In this document: piece after piece, positions 10,595-19,741 of the stretch | Layout of the letters: each line of letters starts with the position of its first letter | Position numbering within the stretch: the stretch's first letter is position 1 | Assembly (NCBI GenBank): GCA_945925985.1 | Contig: CAMELV010000001.1 | Coordinates: forward strand, 186,001 to 250,000 | Reading direction: 5' to 3' | DNA from: Comamonas sp. lk | Lineage (GTDB): Bacteria; Pseudomonadota; Gammaproteobacteria; Burkholderiales; Burkholderiaceae_C | DNA length: 64,000 nt | Notes under the pieces: model-generated | Told to the model about the DNA's origin: nothing | Database searches by the model: none | The model's input: the letters and a program-made list of their open reading frames with translations, nothing else | Made by a program: the position numbers and the translations under genes

Positions 10595-11365
10595 TCAGGG
10601 CAGCTGCGCCTTGGGCAGCCGCTCCACAATCACGGCCGCCCGCTCGGCCAGGTAGCCCGAATTGGGCAGCTTCTCAAAATAGCGCGGCCGCGGCAGCATC
10701 ACGGCCAGGCGAGCGGCCTCAAGGGCGGTCAGTTTGGCCGCCGGTTTACGGAAATAGTGCTGGGCTGCGGCTTCGGCACCAAACACGCCCTCACCCCACT
10801 CCACGCTGTTGAGGTAGATCTCAAGGATCCGTTGCTTGCTGAGCAGGGCCTCCAGCAGCAGTGTCAGTACAAACTCCTGGCCCTTGCGCAGCAGCGTTCG
10901 CTCACCGGACAAAAACAGGTTCTTGGCCAGTTGCTGGGTGATGGTGGAGCCACCCACCACCTTGGGCGCACGCCCTGATTTAGCCGTGGCAGTGGCGTTG
11001 GCTTTGGCGCCGCCCTTGGCTGTGGCCGCAGCTGCGCTTTTCGCGGCACGGGCTTCGGCCTGAGCGTTTTTCTGCCAGGCTTTCTCCAGCGCCTCCCAGT
11101 CCACGCCGTCGTGCCCGGAAAAACCATCGTCTTCGCTGGCAACTACCGCCCGCTTGAGGTGGTCAGAGATCTGCCCGTAGCCCACCCATTGCTGGCGCCA
11201 TTGCAAACGGTCTTTTTCGGTCAGTATGCGCCATGCCTCGGAACGCTGAAAGGCGGTGGACTGCGGGTCCAGCACCGCCATGGCCGCGATCCTCAGCACA
11301 AAAAACAGCTGCAGGGCCAGCAGGGCCAGCAGCAGCAGGGCCAGCCAACGCAGCAGTGCCCTCAC
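10595..11365 (-). CDS. mtgA: Monofunctional biosynthetic peptidoglycan transglycosylase MtgA
   Basis: A 256-residue GT51 glycosyltransferase with a single N-terminal membrane anchor (about residues 7-30), polymerising lipid II in the periplasm. It has the catalytic-Glu motif [14 protein letters not shown], then [20 protein letters not shown] and [23 protein letters not shown]. Between the first two motifs sits a low-complexity Ala/Lys/Thr insert of about 25 residues (around residues 102-126, [20 protein letters not shown]...) that I do not expect in the family. The start overlaps the stop of the tonB-like gene by ATGA, so the two are coupled. Confidence 0.95.
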   Translation of the reverse strand: MRALLRWLALLLLALLALQLFFVLRIAAMAVLDPQSTAFQRSEAWRILTEKDRLQWRQQWVGYGQISDHLKRAVVASEDDGFSGHDGVDWEALEKAWQKNAQAEARAAKSAAAATAKGGAKANATATAKSGRAPKVVGGSTITQQLAKNLFLSGERTLLRKGQEFVLTLLLEALLSKQRILEIYLNSVEWGEGVFGAEAAAQHYFRKPAAKLTALEAARLAVMLPRPRYFEKLPNSGYLAERAAVIVERLPKAQLP

Positions 11366-12231
11366 GGTCGTGCCCCACCTGCGGTGAGCTGGGTTTCCAG
11401 TACTTCTTCCCGGGTGAACTTGAAGCGTGACACCACCAGAATCTGATCGGCCCGGAGGCGCATTTCCTCGTTGAAGCGGCCAAACGGCGCAGCAGCCCGG
11501 GCAATGGCCTCAGCGCGCCGGTCCAGCGCCCGGTTGCCGGAGCTGGAAACCACCTCGGTACCGATCAGGCGACCATCGTGGTTAACCGTGACGATCATGG
11601 TCAACTCCCCATACAGTTTTTGGCCGCCAAGTTGGGGGAAGTTTTCGGTGCCTTTGTCTTCAATCGCCCGGCGCAGGTGGTCGTAATAGGCTGCATACAC
11701 CGCCTCACGGGTGGCCGGGCTGATGTAGCGCCGCTTGGGCCGGGCGTTTTCTTCGTTGATCCGGCGCTCGATCTCGCCCAACACCTTGACCAACTGGCGC
11801 CGTTTTTCCTCGCGCTGCACCTGCTCGGCGGAACTGTCCGGCCGAGCCGGGTCGGGTGGGGGCAGCGCAGCCAGCTGCTTGCGCACCTGCGCCAGGAGCA
11901 GGGTTTGCTGCTCTTGCAGGGTTTGCAAGGTGCGTCGCGCTGCTTCCTGGGCGTCGTCACCACTTTCAGTGCGCAGCGAGGGCGGCAGCGGGCTGGTGGC
12001 ACGGCCTTGCGCCGCCTCGCCACCGCCGGCCATGGTGGCCTGGGCAATGGCCTGCGCCTTCTCAGGCTTTTCTGCCGTGCGGGCATTCACCAGGATCACC
12101 TCCAGCGGCGCCTCCTCGAACACCCGTTTGAAGGTTTCGGGGTCCACCAGGCGAAGCGTCAATAAGGCGGCGTGCAGCGCCAATGAGACGGCCAGCGCCA
12201 GTTGCAGGGGGCTGAACCGGCGCAGATTCAC
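11362..12231 (-). CDS. TonB-like energy transducer protein
   Basis: A 289-residue protein with the architecture of a TonB C-terminal family member. It has a membrane anchor near residues 9-27, then a low-complexity and coiled-coil-prone periplasmic region rich in Glu, Gln, Ala and Pro (about 60-165). The C-terminal TonB-like domain reads LYGELTMIVTVNHDGRLIGTEVVSSSGNRALDRRAEAIARAAAPFG, and TonB proteins use this fold to contact outer-membrane receptors. No exbB or exbD lies nearby. It overlaps both neighbours (rnb stop and mtgA start) by four bases. The energised receptor cannot be inferred, so I give no symbol. Confidence 0.85.
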   Translation of the reverse strand: MNLRRFSPLQLALAVSLALHAALLTLRLVDPETFKRVFEEAPLEVILVNARTAEKPEKAQAIAQATMAGGGEAAQGRATSPLPPSLRTESGDDAQEAARRTLQTLQEQQTLLLAQVRKQLAALPPPDPARPDSSAEQVQREEKRRQLVKVLGEIERRINEENARPKRRYISPATREAVYAAYYDHLRRAIEDKGTENFPQLGGQKLYGELTMIVTVNHDGRLIGTEVVSSSGNRALDRRAEAIARAAAPFGRFNEEMRLRADQILVVSRFKFTREEVLETQLTAGGARP

Positions 12232-14297
12232 GGCGCCGGCGGATCACTCGCGCCAGGGTTCACCGCCGTGTCTGGCTCTGCGAGGTCAACGGCGATCGCA
12301 ATCGGGCCAGCCACCTCGTTGTCGTCATCGCCTTCGTCGGCTTCGGCATCGGCAGCGTCGTCGGGCGCAGCGTCCAGCCGGACCAGCACCGTGGCGCTGA
12401 TGTCCAGGCTAACCTCATCAATCTCCCCCAGCCGCACCCGCACCCGCGCGCCGCGCGGCAGACCCGCCGCCCCCAAGAGCGGCAGCACCAGGGGCAGCGT
12501 GTCGGCACGGGCCAGGTTGTCTTTGAACAAGGTCACATCCAGCTCGGTCAGGCCCTGCTGCTGCAGGTATTTCAGCGTCCAGAATCGTTCCATGGCGCCC
12601 TGGTAGCCGTTGTAGGCAGCGTAGGCCGCGTCAAAGCTGGAGATGATGGCAAACAGGTCGGTGTCACGGGCCTTGAACGGCGCCGCCAGCGCGGCCGTCT
12701 TGCCGTGGCGCACGCAGGCAATGATCTGCCACTGGTTCACCAGGTCGGTGTAGCGGCGCAGCGGCGAGGTGCTCCAGGCATAGCTCGGCACGCCAATGCC
12801 GGCATGCGGCAGCGCCTTGGTGCCCATACGCACCTTGACGCCCGGCAACAGCGAGGCCTGGCTGCGGTAAATGCCGGGCACGCCCAGCTCGGCCAGCCAG
12901 CCGCCCCAGGTGCTGTTGGCCAGGATCATGGCCTCAGCAACGATCAGGTCCAGCGGCGCGCCGCGCATGCGGGTGCTGATCTGCACCTGCTCGTGGCCCT
13001 GTGGTTCCTGGCCGTCGTTACCCAGCAGCCGAAAGTTGTAGTCAGGCCGGTTGAAGGTCTCCGGCTTGCCGCGCACCTGTTCCCGGCCGGCCTTCAGGTG
13101 CTTGGCCAGTCGATGCAAAAATGATAGCGAAGAACGCTTATCCGACAAGGCTTCCGGCTCGATTTCATGTAAAAAACTTGGGTCCTGCAGCCAGACCTCG
13201 GTGACCACGGCATCCAGCTGGTCATGCCGCAAATTGGCCACAATCGGCACCCGCTCCAGCCGGGTCTCGCTGCTGCTCACCGCCAAGGTGGCTTCGTCCA
13301 GCGTCACATACAAAGATACCGCCGGGCAATCGCGCCCCTCTTGCAGGGTGTAGCTCTGCACCACCTCGTCGGGCAGCATGGTGACCTTGTAGCCCGGCAT
13401 GTACACGGTAGACAGGCGCTCGCGCCCCAACTTGTCGATGGCACTGCCCGGCAGCACGGCCAGGCCCGGTGCGGCAATATGAATGCCCACCGTGACCACG
13501 CCGCTGCCCAGGCCCGTTACCGACAGCGCGTCATCAATCTCGGTGGTGGCCGAGTCATCTATCGAGAAAGCCTGGGCTGCCGCCAGAGGCAGCTCGTCAC
13601 GGATGGGTGGGGCCGCCAGCGACGCAAAACCCGTGCCGCGCGGAAAGTTCTCCAGCAAAAAGCGCCGCCAGTGGAACTGGTAGGGCGAGTCGATGGCACC
13701 AGCGCGCTGCAGCAGCTCCAGCACGCCGAGTTGGGTAGCGCGCGAGGCCTCCACCACCGCCTTGTACTCGGGCGCGTTTTTGTCGGGTTTGAACAGAATT
13801 TTGTACAGCTGCTCGCGCACAGGCGCCGGGCATTCGCCCTGGCTCAGTTGCTGCACCCATTGTTCAATCTGTAAGGCCAGTTGCTTTTTCTTCTCAATCG
13901 CCGCCAAGGCCTGGGCAATCACCTCGGCCGTTGCCTTGCGAAAGCGCCCCTTGCCGGCTCGGCGAAAGTAATGCGGCGCCTCAAACAGCCGAAGCAGCAT
14001 GGCCACCTGCTGTTCCAGCGTGGCGTTAACTGAGAAATAGTCGCGCGCCAGATCGGCAAAACCAAACTCGTCCTCAGGCGAAAACTCCCAGGCCAATTCC
14101 AGCTCAATCTCTTGGCTGAGCGCCTGCGCCTGAGCCAGCAAAGCGGCCGGCGCCGGCTTCTCGAACTTCAGCAGCATGTTGGCGCCCTTGACCTTGACGC
14201 GCTTTCCACTGTCCAGCTCCACCTGCGCCGAAGTGTCCGCCTCAGACAACACCCGCCCGGCCATGAATTTGCCGGTTTCTTCAAACAATAAGTACAT
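12228..14297 (-). CDS. rnb: RNase II/RNase R-family 3'-5' exoribonuclease
   Basis: A 689-residue RNB-domain exoribonuclease that degrades single-stranded RNA from the 3' end. The catalytic region shows AFSIDDSATTEIDDALSV, containing the acidic residues that bind magnesium. YAWSTSPLRRYTDLVNQWQI and a C-terminal acidic region (DDAADAEADEGDDDNE) follow. The first in-frame ATG is at 14351, but MYLLFEETGKFMAGRV at 14297 is the family-like N-terminus. Residues around 'EIEPEALSDKRSSLSFLHR' are encoded by a dispersed repeat copy (13116-13168). It is the first gene of rnb-tonB-like-mtgA-ruvC. Confidence 0.9.
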   Translation of the reverse strand: MYLLFEETGKFMAGRVLSEADTSAQVELDSGKRVKVKGANMLLKFEKPAPAALLAQAQALSQEIELELAWEFSPEDEFGFADLARDYFSVNATLEQQVAMLLRLFEAPHYFRRAGKGRFRKATAEVIAQALAAIEKKKQLALQIEQWVQQLSQGECPAPVREQLYKILFKPDKNAPEYKAVVEASRATQLGVLELLQRAGAIDSPYQFHWRRFLLENFPRGTGFASLAAPPIRDELPLAAAQAFSIDDSATTEIDDALSVTGLGSGVVTVGIHIAAPGLAVLPGSAIDKLGRERLSTVYMPGYKVTMLPDEVVQSYTLQEGRDCPAVSLYVTLDEATLAVSSSETRLERVPIVANLRHDQLDAVVTEVWLQDPSFLHEIEPEALSDKRSSLSFLHRLAKHLKAGREQVRGKPETFNRPDYNFRLLGNDGQEPQGHEQVQISTRMRGAPLDLIVAEAMILANSTWGGWLAELGVPGIYRSQASLLPGVKVRMGTKALPHAGIGVPSYAWSTSPLRRYTDLVNQWQIIACVRHGKTAALAAPFKARDTDLFAIISSFDAAYAAYNGYQGAMERFWTLKYLQQQGLTELDVTLFKDNLARADTLPLVLPLLGAAGLPRGARVRVRLGEIDEVSLDISATVLVRLDAAPDDAADAEADEGDDDNEVAGPIAIAVDLAEPDTAVNPGASDPPAP
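13116..13168 (+). repeat. Dispersed AT-rich repeat, copy inside rnb
   Basis: Starts with AAAAATGATAGCGAAGAACG and continues with a CTTATCC...AAGGCTTCCGGCTCGATTT pattern. It resembles the copies at 21032, 39205, 50912, 53625 and 63335, though more weakly in the middle. It lies antisense within the rnb reading frame without breaking it. Confidence 0.6.
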
Positions 14298-14340
14298 GAC
14301 GTGGATTGTCCCTGCAAATGCGGGTGGCGCCGCGCTGACC

Positions 14341-14458
14341 GTCATCCCCAACGCCCAACCCCGTCATCCCCGGCCCGACCGGGGATCCATGCCACCCAAA
14401 CGATCGTCATCCCCGGCCCCGACCGGGGATCCATGGCCCCTGGGACGATCCCCAACGA
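14341..14458. repeat. Two palindromic GTCATCCCC...GGGGATCCATG repeat units
   Basis: Unit 1 (14363-14393) and unit 2 (14406-14438) both read GTCATCCCCGGCC, then a C-rich centre, then CGACCGGGGATCCATG. Each can form a hairpin (CCCCGG with CCGGGG). Fragments GTCATCCCC at 14341 and GATCCCC at 14447 flank them. The units lie in the 248-base gap between the lipoprotein gene and rnb. A related pair occurs at 60720-60790 inside the ynjB-like gene. They look like mobile palindromic repeats rather than a regulatory site. Confidence 0.8.
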
Positions 14459-14471
14459 GTAAGCATCGACA

Positions 14472-14508
14472 CAAAAAAAGCCCCGCGGCCTGGTGGGGCG
14501 CGGGGCTT
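14472..14508 (-). terminator. Intrinsic terminator of the lipoprotein gene
   Basis: On the minus strand AAGCCCCGC (14508-14500) pairs perfectly with GCGGGGCTT (14486-14478) and runs into TTTTTTT. It lies 38 bases past the stop of the gene at 14546. Confidence 0.9.
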
Positions 14509-14545
14509 GGATGTTCAGGCCATTCGGGCCTGAGCGGGGAAGAGG

Positions 14546-16948
14546 CTACTGGCGGACGAACTTGAATGTTCCTGCTGCCCCGCCTGGTGGGACGAGGGTG
14601 CCACTGCCAGTACCCTCCAGGAAATTGAGCGTCCCTGTCACTGACGATGTCTCGCCGCCAGTTGGCTTGTTTGTGAAAGCAATTGCACCAGTTACGGGGT
14701 TGAATGACGTCAATGTGCAGTTATCTCCAGTGCACCTCGAAAAGCCGTGGCCAAATATCACTGACTGGCCAACCTTGGTTGGATCACTGTCCGGATAAGC
14801 ATCCCAGGTGCCTTGGTAGGATGCGGGTGTCAGCGCCAGGGGCGTGTCAACATTCACCGCTGGCAGGCCCAATTTGGCCAGCATGGCCGCCGATGCCACG
14901 GTGTTCAGCCGGGCATTGCTGTACGTAGTGGGTCGGGCTTGGAAACCGTAGTACACCTTGCCACCACGTTCCACCATGACCCTGGTGGAGTTGATCCCAG
15001 AAGCCAGGGCGGGCAGACCAGTAAAACTCAGGGTACGGGCATCGCCCAAGGTATTGATCACATAATTTCCATTTCCAATCACATTGCAGTTGTCGGAGGA
15101 ACCGTTGTAGCGTTGCTGGCAGGCATAGAAGGTTGCCGCACCCCCATCGCCGCTTTTTGAGCCAAATGCCACTCGCAGACGGGTATTACCTGTATAAAAG
15201 CTTGTGGCTTGGTTATCAGACGAAACAGTGGGTGCTGTGCCGATGTTGCCCAGGCTCATAACCGTGTTGCCCCATGCCTCGCTGCGTGCGCCGCTGGTGA
15301 GCGAGACACCGTCCTTGCCGGTGATGGTGAAGCCGCCACCACCTACGTTACAAGGGAGTTTTCCATCGTAGCTTGTCAGCATTTCTTCCAGCGTGCTCGC
15401 TGCCTTGGAGGTGAAAGTCTTAGAGTTGCAGGGTGTTGATGTTTGAACGTAGCCCCAGTTGCTGCTGCCCGGATAATAAGTAATGGCTGTCGTCAAATCA
15501 GTGCCCGTTGTGTAGCCAATCTTGGAATTTTCCGGGAAGGTGGCGTCGGCCAGCATTGTGCCCAGTGCAGTCCTGCCACCATCGGTGTTGGTGACCGTAC
15601 CCAGGTCGGTGCCGTAGCCGGCCTTCGCGGCGTCTGTCAAAACATCGACGATTTTTTTGCCAGAAACGTCAAACATAGCCCGTTTGTCTCTGCCCGTTAT
15701 TAAATTGTCGCAATAGTTATGGTTGCTGTTGCCATTGGCATCACGGACTGTGGCGGTACTTTCAAAGTTTAGTGCGCAGCCGGCCCAAGCTGTGCCGGTC
15801 CAATGCACATCTGATCCACGCCAAGGGAAGGAGCCACCGTTCCAGCTAGCCACCGTCCCCCCAGAGCTGCTGTACCGGTTGTCCACGTAACGCACATTGC
15901 CTTTGCTGTCGGCGGTGTTTTGCGGGACCGTGCTCGACATGAAACGCATGAAATAGTTGTCCGCGTCGTTGAAATTCAGCGAGCGCAGGCTGAAGCCCGC
16001 AGCTGGCGTCTCAGCCACCACGGGGGCTTTGTTGATGGCAACATTGGTGGCAATACCGGTTGAAGTCAGACCTTTGTTTTCCGTGACGACCACTTCGGTC
16101 ATTTTTGCTCTCAGTGCATCGTCCTTGTCTTTTTGGGCTTTCTCAACGGCCGCTTTTTTCTCGGTCGCATTGATCAATGCCTTGGCATCCGTCAGTGCTT
16201 TTTCGAGCGCGGCAATCTGCGTTTGGTTTTCGGCCAGTTTGGTGACCAGAGCCGGCAACATCTCCATCAACCTGGCTTGGATGGCTTTGTCCAAGTCTGC
16301 CTTGGTAATGTTTGCGCCGGCCGCGTCTTTGGTGCCTTCCGCATCTTTGACGGCTACCGACTGCTGCTGGGTTGTCACCACCACCATGCGCGCAATGTTG
16401 GCGGCGGCTTTGTGGTCGTCGGTTGCGCCCTTGCTGAAGTCTTCAAACAGCGAGACGTTGATGCCAGTCTGGGCCTTGACCACGTCTGCCGCTGCGGCGC
16501 TGGTTGAGCCGGGATTGCTGACCATGTGGTTGTGAACCAGGGTAGTCAGTGGTGTGATCACGGCCGTCTGGTCGGCGGGCGCCTTCATGGTGAAGGGGGT
16601 GGGCACCAGGCCGGTGTCGGCATCAATCGCGTCGGTGCCGACCACGGCGATGACTGGGTACTTGCCAACATCCGTGCTGTTGACCTTGATCGTCACCTTG
16701 CCGGTGGCGTCTGTCTTGCCTGTGGGCTCATTGGCATCGCAAACGCTGTTGTTGTTGATGTCCAGGCAGACCTGGGCGTTTTCAATGGGGCCGTCAATGA
16801 CCGTCAACGACACGTCTGTGGTGGCGACGACCACGCCTGCTGGTGTGTCGTTGTTCGTGGCCGAACTGGACCCCCCGCCACAGCCGTAAAGCGCCAATAA
16901 TCCGGCACCGGTTAAGCCCAGTACCAGCCGTTTCAATGCAATGTTCAT
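14546..16948 (-). CDS. Large predicted lipoprotein of unknown function
   Basis: An 800-residue protein that I do not recognise. I chose ATG 16948 because it gives a clear lipoprotein signal: positive MNIALKR, a hydrophobic core, then LLALYGC with the lipidated Cys at residue 23, followed by a GGGSSSATNN linker. A Cys-containing, Asp/Asn-rich calcium-binding-like loop follows (DINNNSVCDANEPTGKTDATG region, about residues 68-90) in a carboxypeptidase-regulatory-like domain. A helical Ala/Lys/Gln-rich stretch with coiled-coil character spans roughly 230-290. The C-terminal half (about 330-800) is rich in Gly, Ser, Thr and Asn with several Cys, consistent with an exposed beta-structured domain. 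Composition is less GC-rich than its neighbours. It is monocistronic, with its own terminator, and divergent from the response regulator. Confidence 0.75.
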   Translation of the reverse strand: MNIALKRLVLGLTGAGLLALYGCGGGSSSATNNDTPAGVVVATTDVSLTVIDGPIENAQVCLDINNNSVCDANEPTGKTDATGKVTIKVNSTDVGKYPVIAVVGTDAIDADTGLVPTPFTMKAPADQTAVITPLTTLVHNHMVSNPGSTSAAAADVVKAQTGINVSLFEDFSKGATDDHKAAANIARMVVVTTQQQSVAVKDAEGTKDAAGANITKADLDKAIQARLMEMLPALVTKLAENQTQIAALEKALTDAKALINATEKKAAVEKAQKDKDDALRAKMTEVVVTENKGLTSTGIATNVAINKAPVVAETPAAGFSLRSLNFNDADNYFMRFMSSTVPQNTADSKGNVRYVDNRYSSSGGTVASWNGGSFPWRGSDVHWTGTAWAGCALNFESTATVRDANGNSNHNYCDNLITGRDKRAMFDVSGKKIVDVLTDAAKAGYGTDLGTVTNTDGGRTALGTMLADATFPENSKIGYTTGTDLTTAITYYPGSSNWGYVQTSTPCNSKTFTSKAASTLEEMLTSYDGKLPCNVGGGGFTITGKDGVSLTSGARSEAWGNTVMSLGNIGTAPTVSSDNQATSFYTGNTRLRVAFGSKSGDGGAATFYACQQRYNGSSDNCNVIGNGNYVINTLGDARTLSFTGLPALASGINSTRVMVERGGKVYYGFQARPTTYSNARLNTVASAAMLAKLGLPAVNVDTPLALTPASYQGTWDAYPDSDPTKVGQSVIFGHGFSRCTGDNCTLTSFNPVTGAIAFTNKPTGGETSSVTGTLNFLEGTGSGTLVPPGGAAGTFKFVRQ

Positions 16949-17136
16949 ACCTATTCCCCTGTTGGTGGTGCAGACAGCCAAATAGCCGACCAATGATGAG
17001 ATTTCTGATGACTTTGATCTGCGTCACCACTCTCTTCATGCTTGATGGTTCTGAACATCCCATATTCATGGGGTGCCGTGCGCTGGTCAGCCCTGCTGCT
17101 TGGCGCTATGCTCAGCTTTGAAACAAAGGTGAGACC

Positions 17137-17853
17137 ATGTGGCGAGTACTGGTGGTGGAGGATGATGCTGGCATGCGTGAATTTTTCGCCGGCAGCGTGG
17201 CGCGCTGCGCCGAGCTGGTCCTGGCCGCCAGCGTGGGCACGGTGGCAGAGGCGCTGGCCTGGCTGGACGACTCCGCCAACATGGTGGATGTGCTGCTGAC
17301 CGACCTGGGCCTGCCTGACGGTTCCGGCCTGGAAGTGATTCGCCATTGCGTCAGCTTGCACCCGCGGTGTGAGCCTCTGGTGATCTCGATGTTTGGCGAT
17401 GAAGACAATGTGCTGGCCAGCATCGAGGCCGGCGCTTTGGGCTATATCCATAAGGACGCCACGCCTGATGACATTGCCCAGACCATTTTGGACATGCGTG
17501 CCGGCGCCTCGCCCATTTCACCCATGATCGCGCGGCGGGTGCTCTCCAAATACCGCACTGATCAGGCCAACGTGGCCAACGCCTCGACCATCCGCTCAGA
17601 CATAGGTGTGGCCGAGCTGACCGCGCCGGTGACCGACGCGGCTGGCAGCACGCCCACGCGCCAACTGTTGTCGCCTCGCGACCAAGAGGTACTGTCGCAC
17701 ATTGCCCGCGGCTTTTCTTATGCCGAGATTGCGCGGCTGCAAAGCCTCAGTGTGCACACCGTGCAGTCTCACATCAAAAACCTATACGCCAAGCTGTCAG
17801 TGCACTCCAGAAGCGAGGCGGTGTTCGAGGCCACGCGCATGGGCTTGATCTGA
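17137..17853 (+). CDS. NarL/FixJ-family response regulator
   Basis: A 238-residue two-domain regulator. The receiver domain (about 1-125) has the acidic pocket EDD, phospho-acceptor Asp56 in LLTDLGLPDGSG, and Lys in GYIHKDATPDD. A ~50-residue linker leads to a C-terminal LuxR-type helix-turn-helix (LSPRDQEVLSHIARGFSYAEIARLQSLSVHTVQSHIKNLYAKL). It is encoded 13 bases ahead of a matching histidine kinase, so the two form a cognate pair. The divergent lipoprotein gene is a plausible target, by position only. Confidence 0.93.
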   Translation: MWRVLVVEDDAGMREFFAGSVARCAELVLAASVGTVAEALAWLDDSANMVDVLLTDLGLPDGSGLEVIRHCVSLHPRCEPLVISMFGDEDNVLASIEAGALGYIHKDATPDDIAQTILDMRAGASPISPMIARRVLSKYRTDQANVANASTIRSDIGVAELTAPVTDAAGSTPTRQLLSPRDQEVLSHIARGFSYAEIARLQSLSVHTVQSHIKNLYAKLSVHSRSEAVFEATRMGLI

Positions 17854-17866
17854 GGCGCCGGGTTTG

Positions 17867-19729
17867 ATGTCCTTGCGTCGCTGGTGCCATCGCTGCTGGT
17901 TGGGGCTGGTACTTTGGCTGGCCCTTATGCCCTTTACGCCCCTTATGGCGCTGACAGCGCAAGCACAAGGGCCGACGCTGATATTTCAAACAGCCCAGGC
18001 TGAGATCACAGTCCAGGGTCAGACCAAGCAGCAACAAGTTAGCCTGCCCTATTTGTGGGACCGTGAGCATCCGGCGCAGTCTGGATGGATGGTGTTTGAG
18101 CTACGGTTTTCCCTCGCGGCTCCCCCGCTTGAGCCCTATGGCTTAACCATTCCCAAAATCAGCAACGGCTACTCGGTCTACCTTAATGGTGTCTTGCTGG
18201 ACCGCTTTGGGGATCTGACGCGCCATGACCGCGCTGATGCCAAGCTGCCCCGGCTGATTGCCGTACCGTCTGGTGCTTTGCAAGCGACCAATGTGCTGCG
18301 ACTGATGGTGGGCGCCGACGTCGGGCGCCAGGGCGGTTTGTCGACGGTCACCTTGGCGCCGATGGCATTGGCACGTGCGGCCTACACGCCGGTCTGGCGT
18401 TGGCGGGTGCTGGGTCCGCAGATGGTGGCCATCTTCAGCGCGCTGGTTGGGCTGATTGGTTTGTTGCTGTGGTTGACTCAACCGGCTGTGCGGGCTGATG
18501 GCACCGTCGGGCACGATGCGGTCTACCTGTATGGCAGTCTTGCCGAATTTTGCTGGGTCTTTAGGGTCGCCGATTCGCTGCTGGAGAGTCCCCCCCTGCC
18601 GCTGCCTTGGTGGAGCGTGTTGTCAGCGCTGTCGCTCTGGGGTTGGAGCAGCCTCACGGTGCTGTTTTGCATTGAGGTGGTGGGCTGGGGCCAGTCTCGC
18701 CGCCTCTCCGGAATGCAGCTCTGGCTGGGTGTGCTGGGGCTGCTTGGCCTGGGGGCGGCGGTGGCGGCACGGGTCTACGGCTGGCCGCCGGCGCTGACGG
18801 TCTGGTATGGCCTGCTCGGTTTGACGTTCCTGCTGTTTTCCTTGGCTTTGGTGTGGCAGGCCTTGCAGCGCGGCGCAGGGATCAACAGTCGGTTGTTGGC
18901 CTTCGCGATTTTGGTCAATGTGCTGATCGGTTTGGTAGACCTGTACCAGCTCAGGGTGAACCCCAGCATGGATGGCCGGTCCAGTTTGTACTACTCGTCC
19001 GTCCTTTTCGGTTTGGTCGCCGCTTTGATCGTGCTCAGGCGTTTTAGTTCGGTGAGCCGCCAGGCGCAGCATCTCATGGGCAACCTGAATAGCCTGGTGC
19101 AGCACAAAGAGCAAGCGTTGTCCATCAGCTACGAGCGCTTGGAGCAGGTCGCGCGGGAACAAGCCCGCAGCGGTGAGCGCAGCCGGATATTGCGCGACAT
19201 GCACGACGGGGTGGGCTCGCACATCAGCATAGCGATCCAGCAACTGCAGTCGGGCGGGGCCCGAGGTGACGAGGTGCTGCACACGCTGCGCGACTCACTG
19301 GACCAGCTCAAGCTCGCGATCGATGCGATGCACCTGCCCCCTGGCGACATCACCGCGCTGCTGGCCAACCTGCGCTATCGGCTCGAGCCCCGGCTGAAGG
19401 CCTGCGGCATAGAGCTGGAGTGGGCAGTGGATGCGCTGGAGCCTGTGGCCGGTTTTGATGCAGGCGCCATGCGCCAACTGCAGTTCATGCTGTTAGAGGC
19501 CATCTCCAACGTGATGCAGCACGCTCAGGCCAGCCAGCTGCGCATCGAGGCCCAGCAGACCCCACAAGGGGCACGCATTGGCGTGGTCGATAACGGCCGC
19601 GGCTTTGATGCGGGCCAGGTGGCGCGCCGGGGCTTGCGGCTGATGCAGGAGCGGGCACAGGCCGTTGGCGTGCAGTTACAAATTCACAGCTTGGCGGGGC
19701 GTAGCGTTGTCGAACTGAACTTGGGGTGA
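17867..19729 (+). CDS. Membrane sensor histidine kinase (HisKA_3/NarX-UhpB type)
   Basis: A 620-residue sensor kinase. A signal-like N-terminus (to about residue 34, ending ALTAQAQG) is followed by a periplasmic beta-rich region (about 35-175) with a jelly-roll-like YGLTIPKISNGYSVYLNGVLLDRFGD stretch. Then come seven or so membrane helices (about 185-395). This layout resembles 7TM-DISM sensors. The kinase core has the H-box LRDMHDGVGSHIS (His446) and an ATPase domain with NVMQHA and DNGRGFDAGQVARRGLRLMQERA. The start at ATG 17867 follows a TTG that is also in frame. The ligand is unknown. Confidence 0.9.
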   Translation: MSLRRWCHRCWLGLVLWLALMPFTPLMALTAQAQGPTLIFQTAQAEITVQGQTKQQQVSLPYLWDREHPAQSGWMVFELRFSLAAPPLEPYGLTIPKISNGYSVYLNGVLLDRFGDLTRHDRADAKLPRLIAVPSGALQATNVLRLMVGADVGRQGGLSTVTLAPMALARAAYTPVWRWRVLGPQMVAIFSALVGLIGLLLWLTQPAVRADGTVGHDAVYLYGSLAEFCWVFRVADSLLESPPLPLPWWSVLSALSLWGWSSLTVLFCIEVVGWGQSRRLSGMQLWLGVLGLLGLGAAVAARVYGWPPALTVWYGLLGLTFLLFSLALVWQALQRGAGINSRLLAFAILVNVLIGLVDLYQLRVNPSMDGRSSLYYSSVLFGLVAALIVLRRFSSVSRQAQHLMGNLNSLVQHKEQALSISYERLEQVAREQARSGERSRILRDMHDGVGSHISIAIQQLQSGGARGDEVLHTLRDSLDQLKLAIDAMHLPPGDITALLANLRYRLEPRLKACGIELEWAVDALEPVAGFDAGAMRQLQFMLLEAISNVMQHAQASQLRIEAQQTPQGARIGVVDNGRGFDAGQVARRGLRLMQERAQAVGVQLQIHSLAGRSVVELNLG

Positions 19730-19741
19730 CGATAATCCAGT

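Noticed and set aside
14363-14438. The paired palindromes as a CRISPR array or an operator.
   Set aside because: Only two units with a 12-base spacer, each itself palindromic, and the same family occurs inside a gene at 60720. This fits a mobile palindromic repeat.
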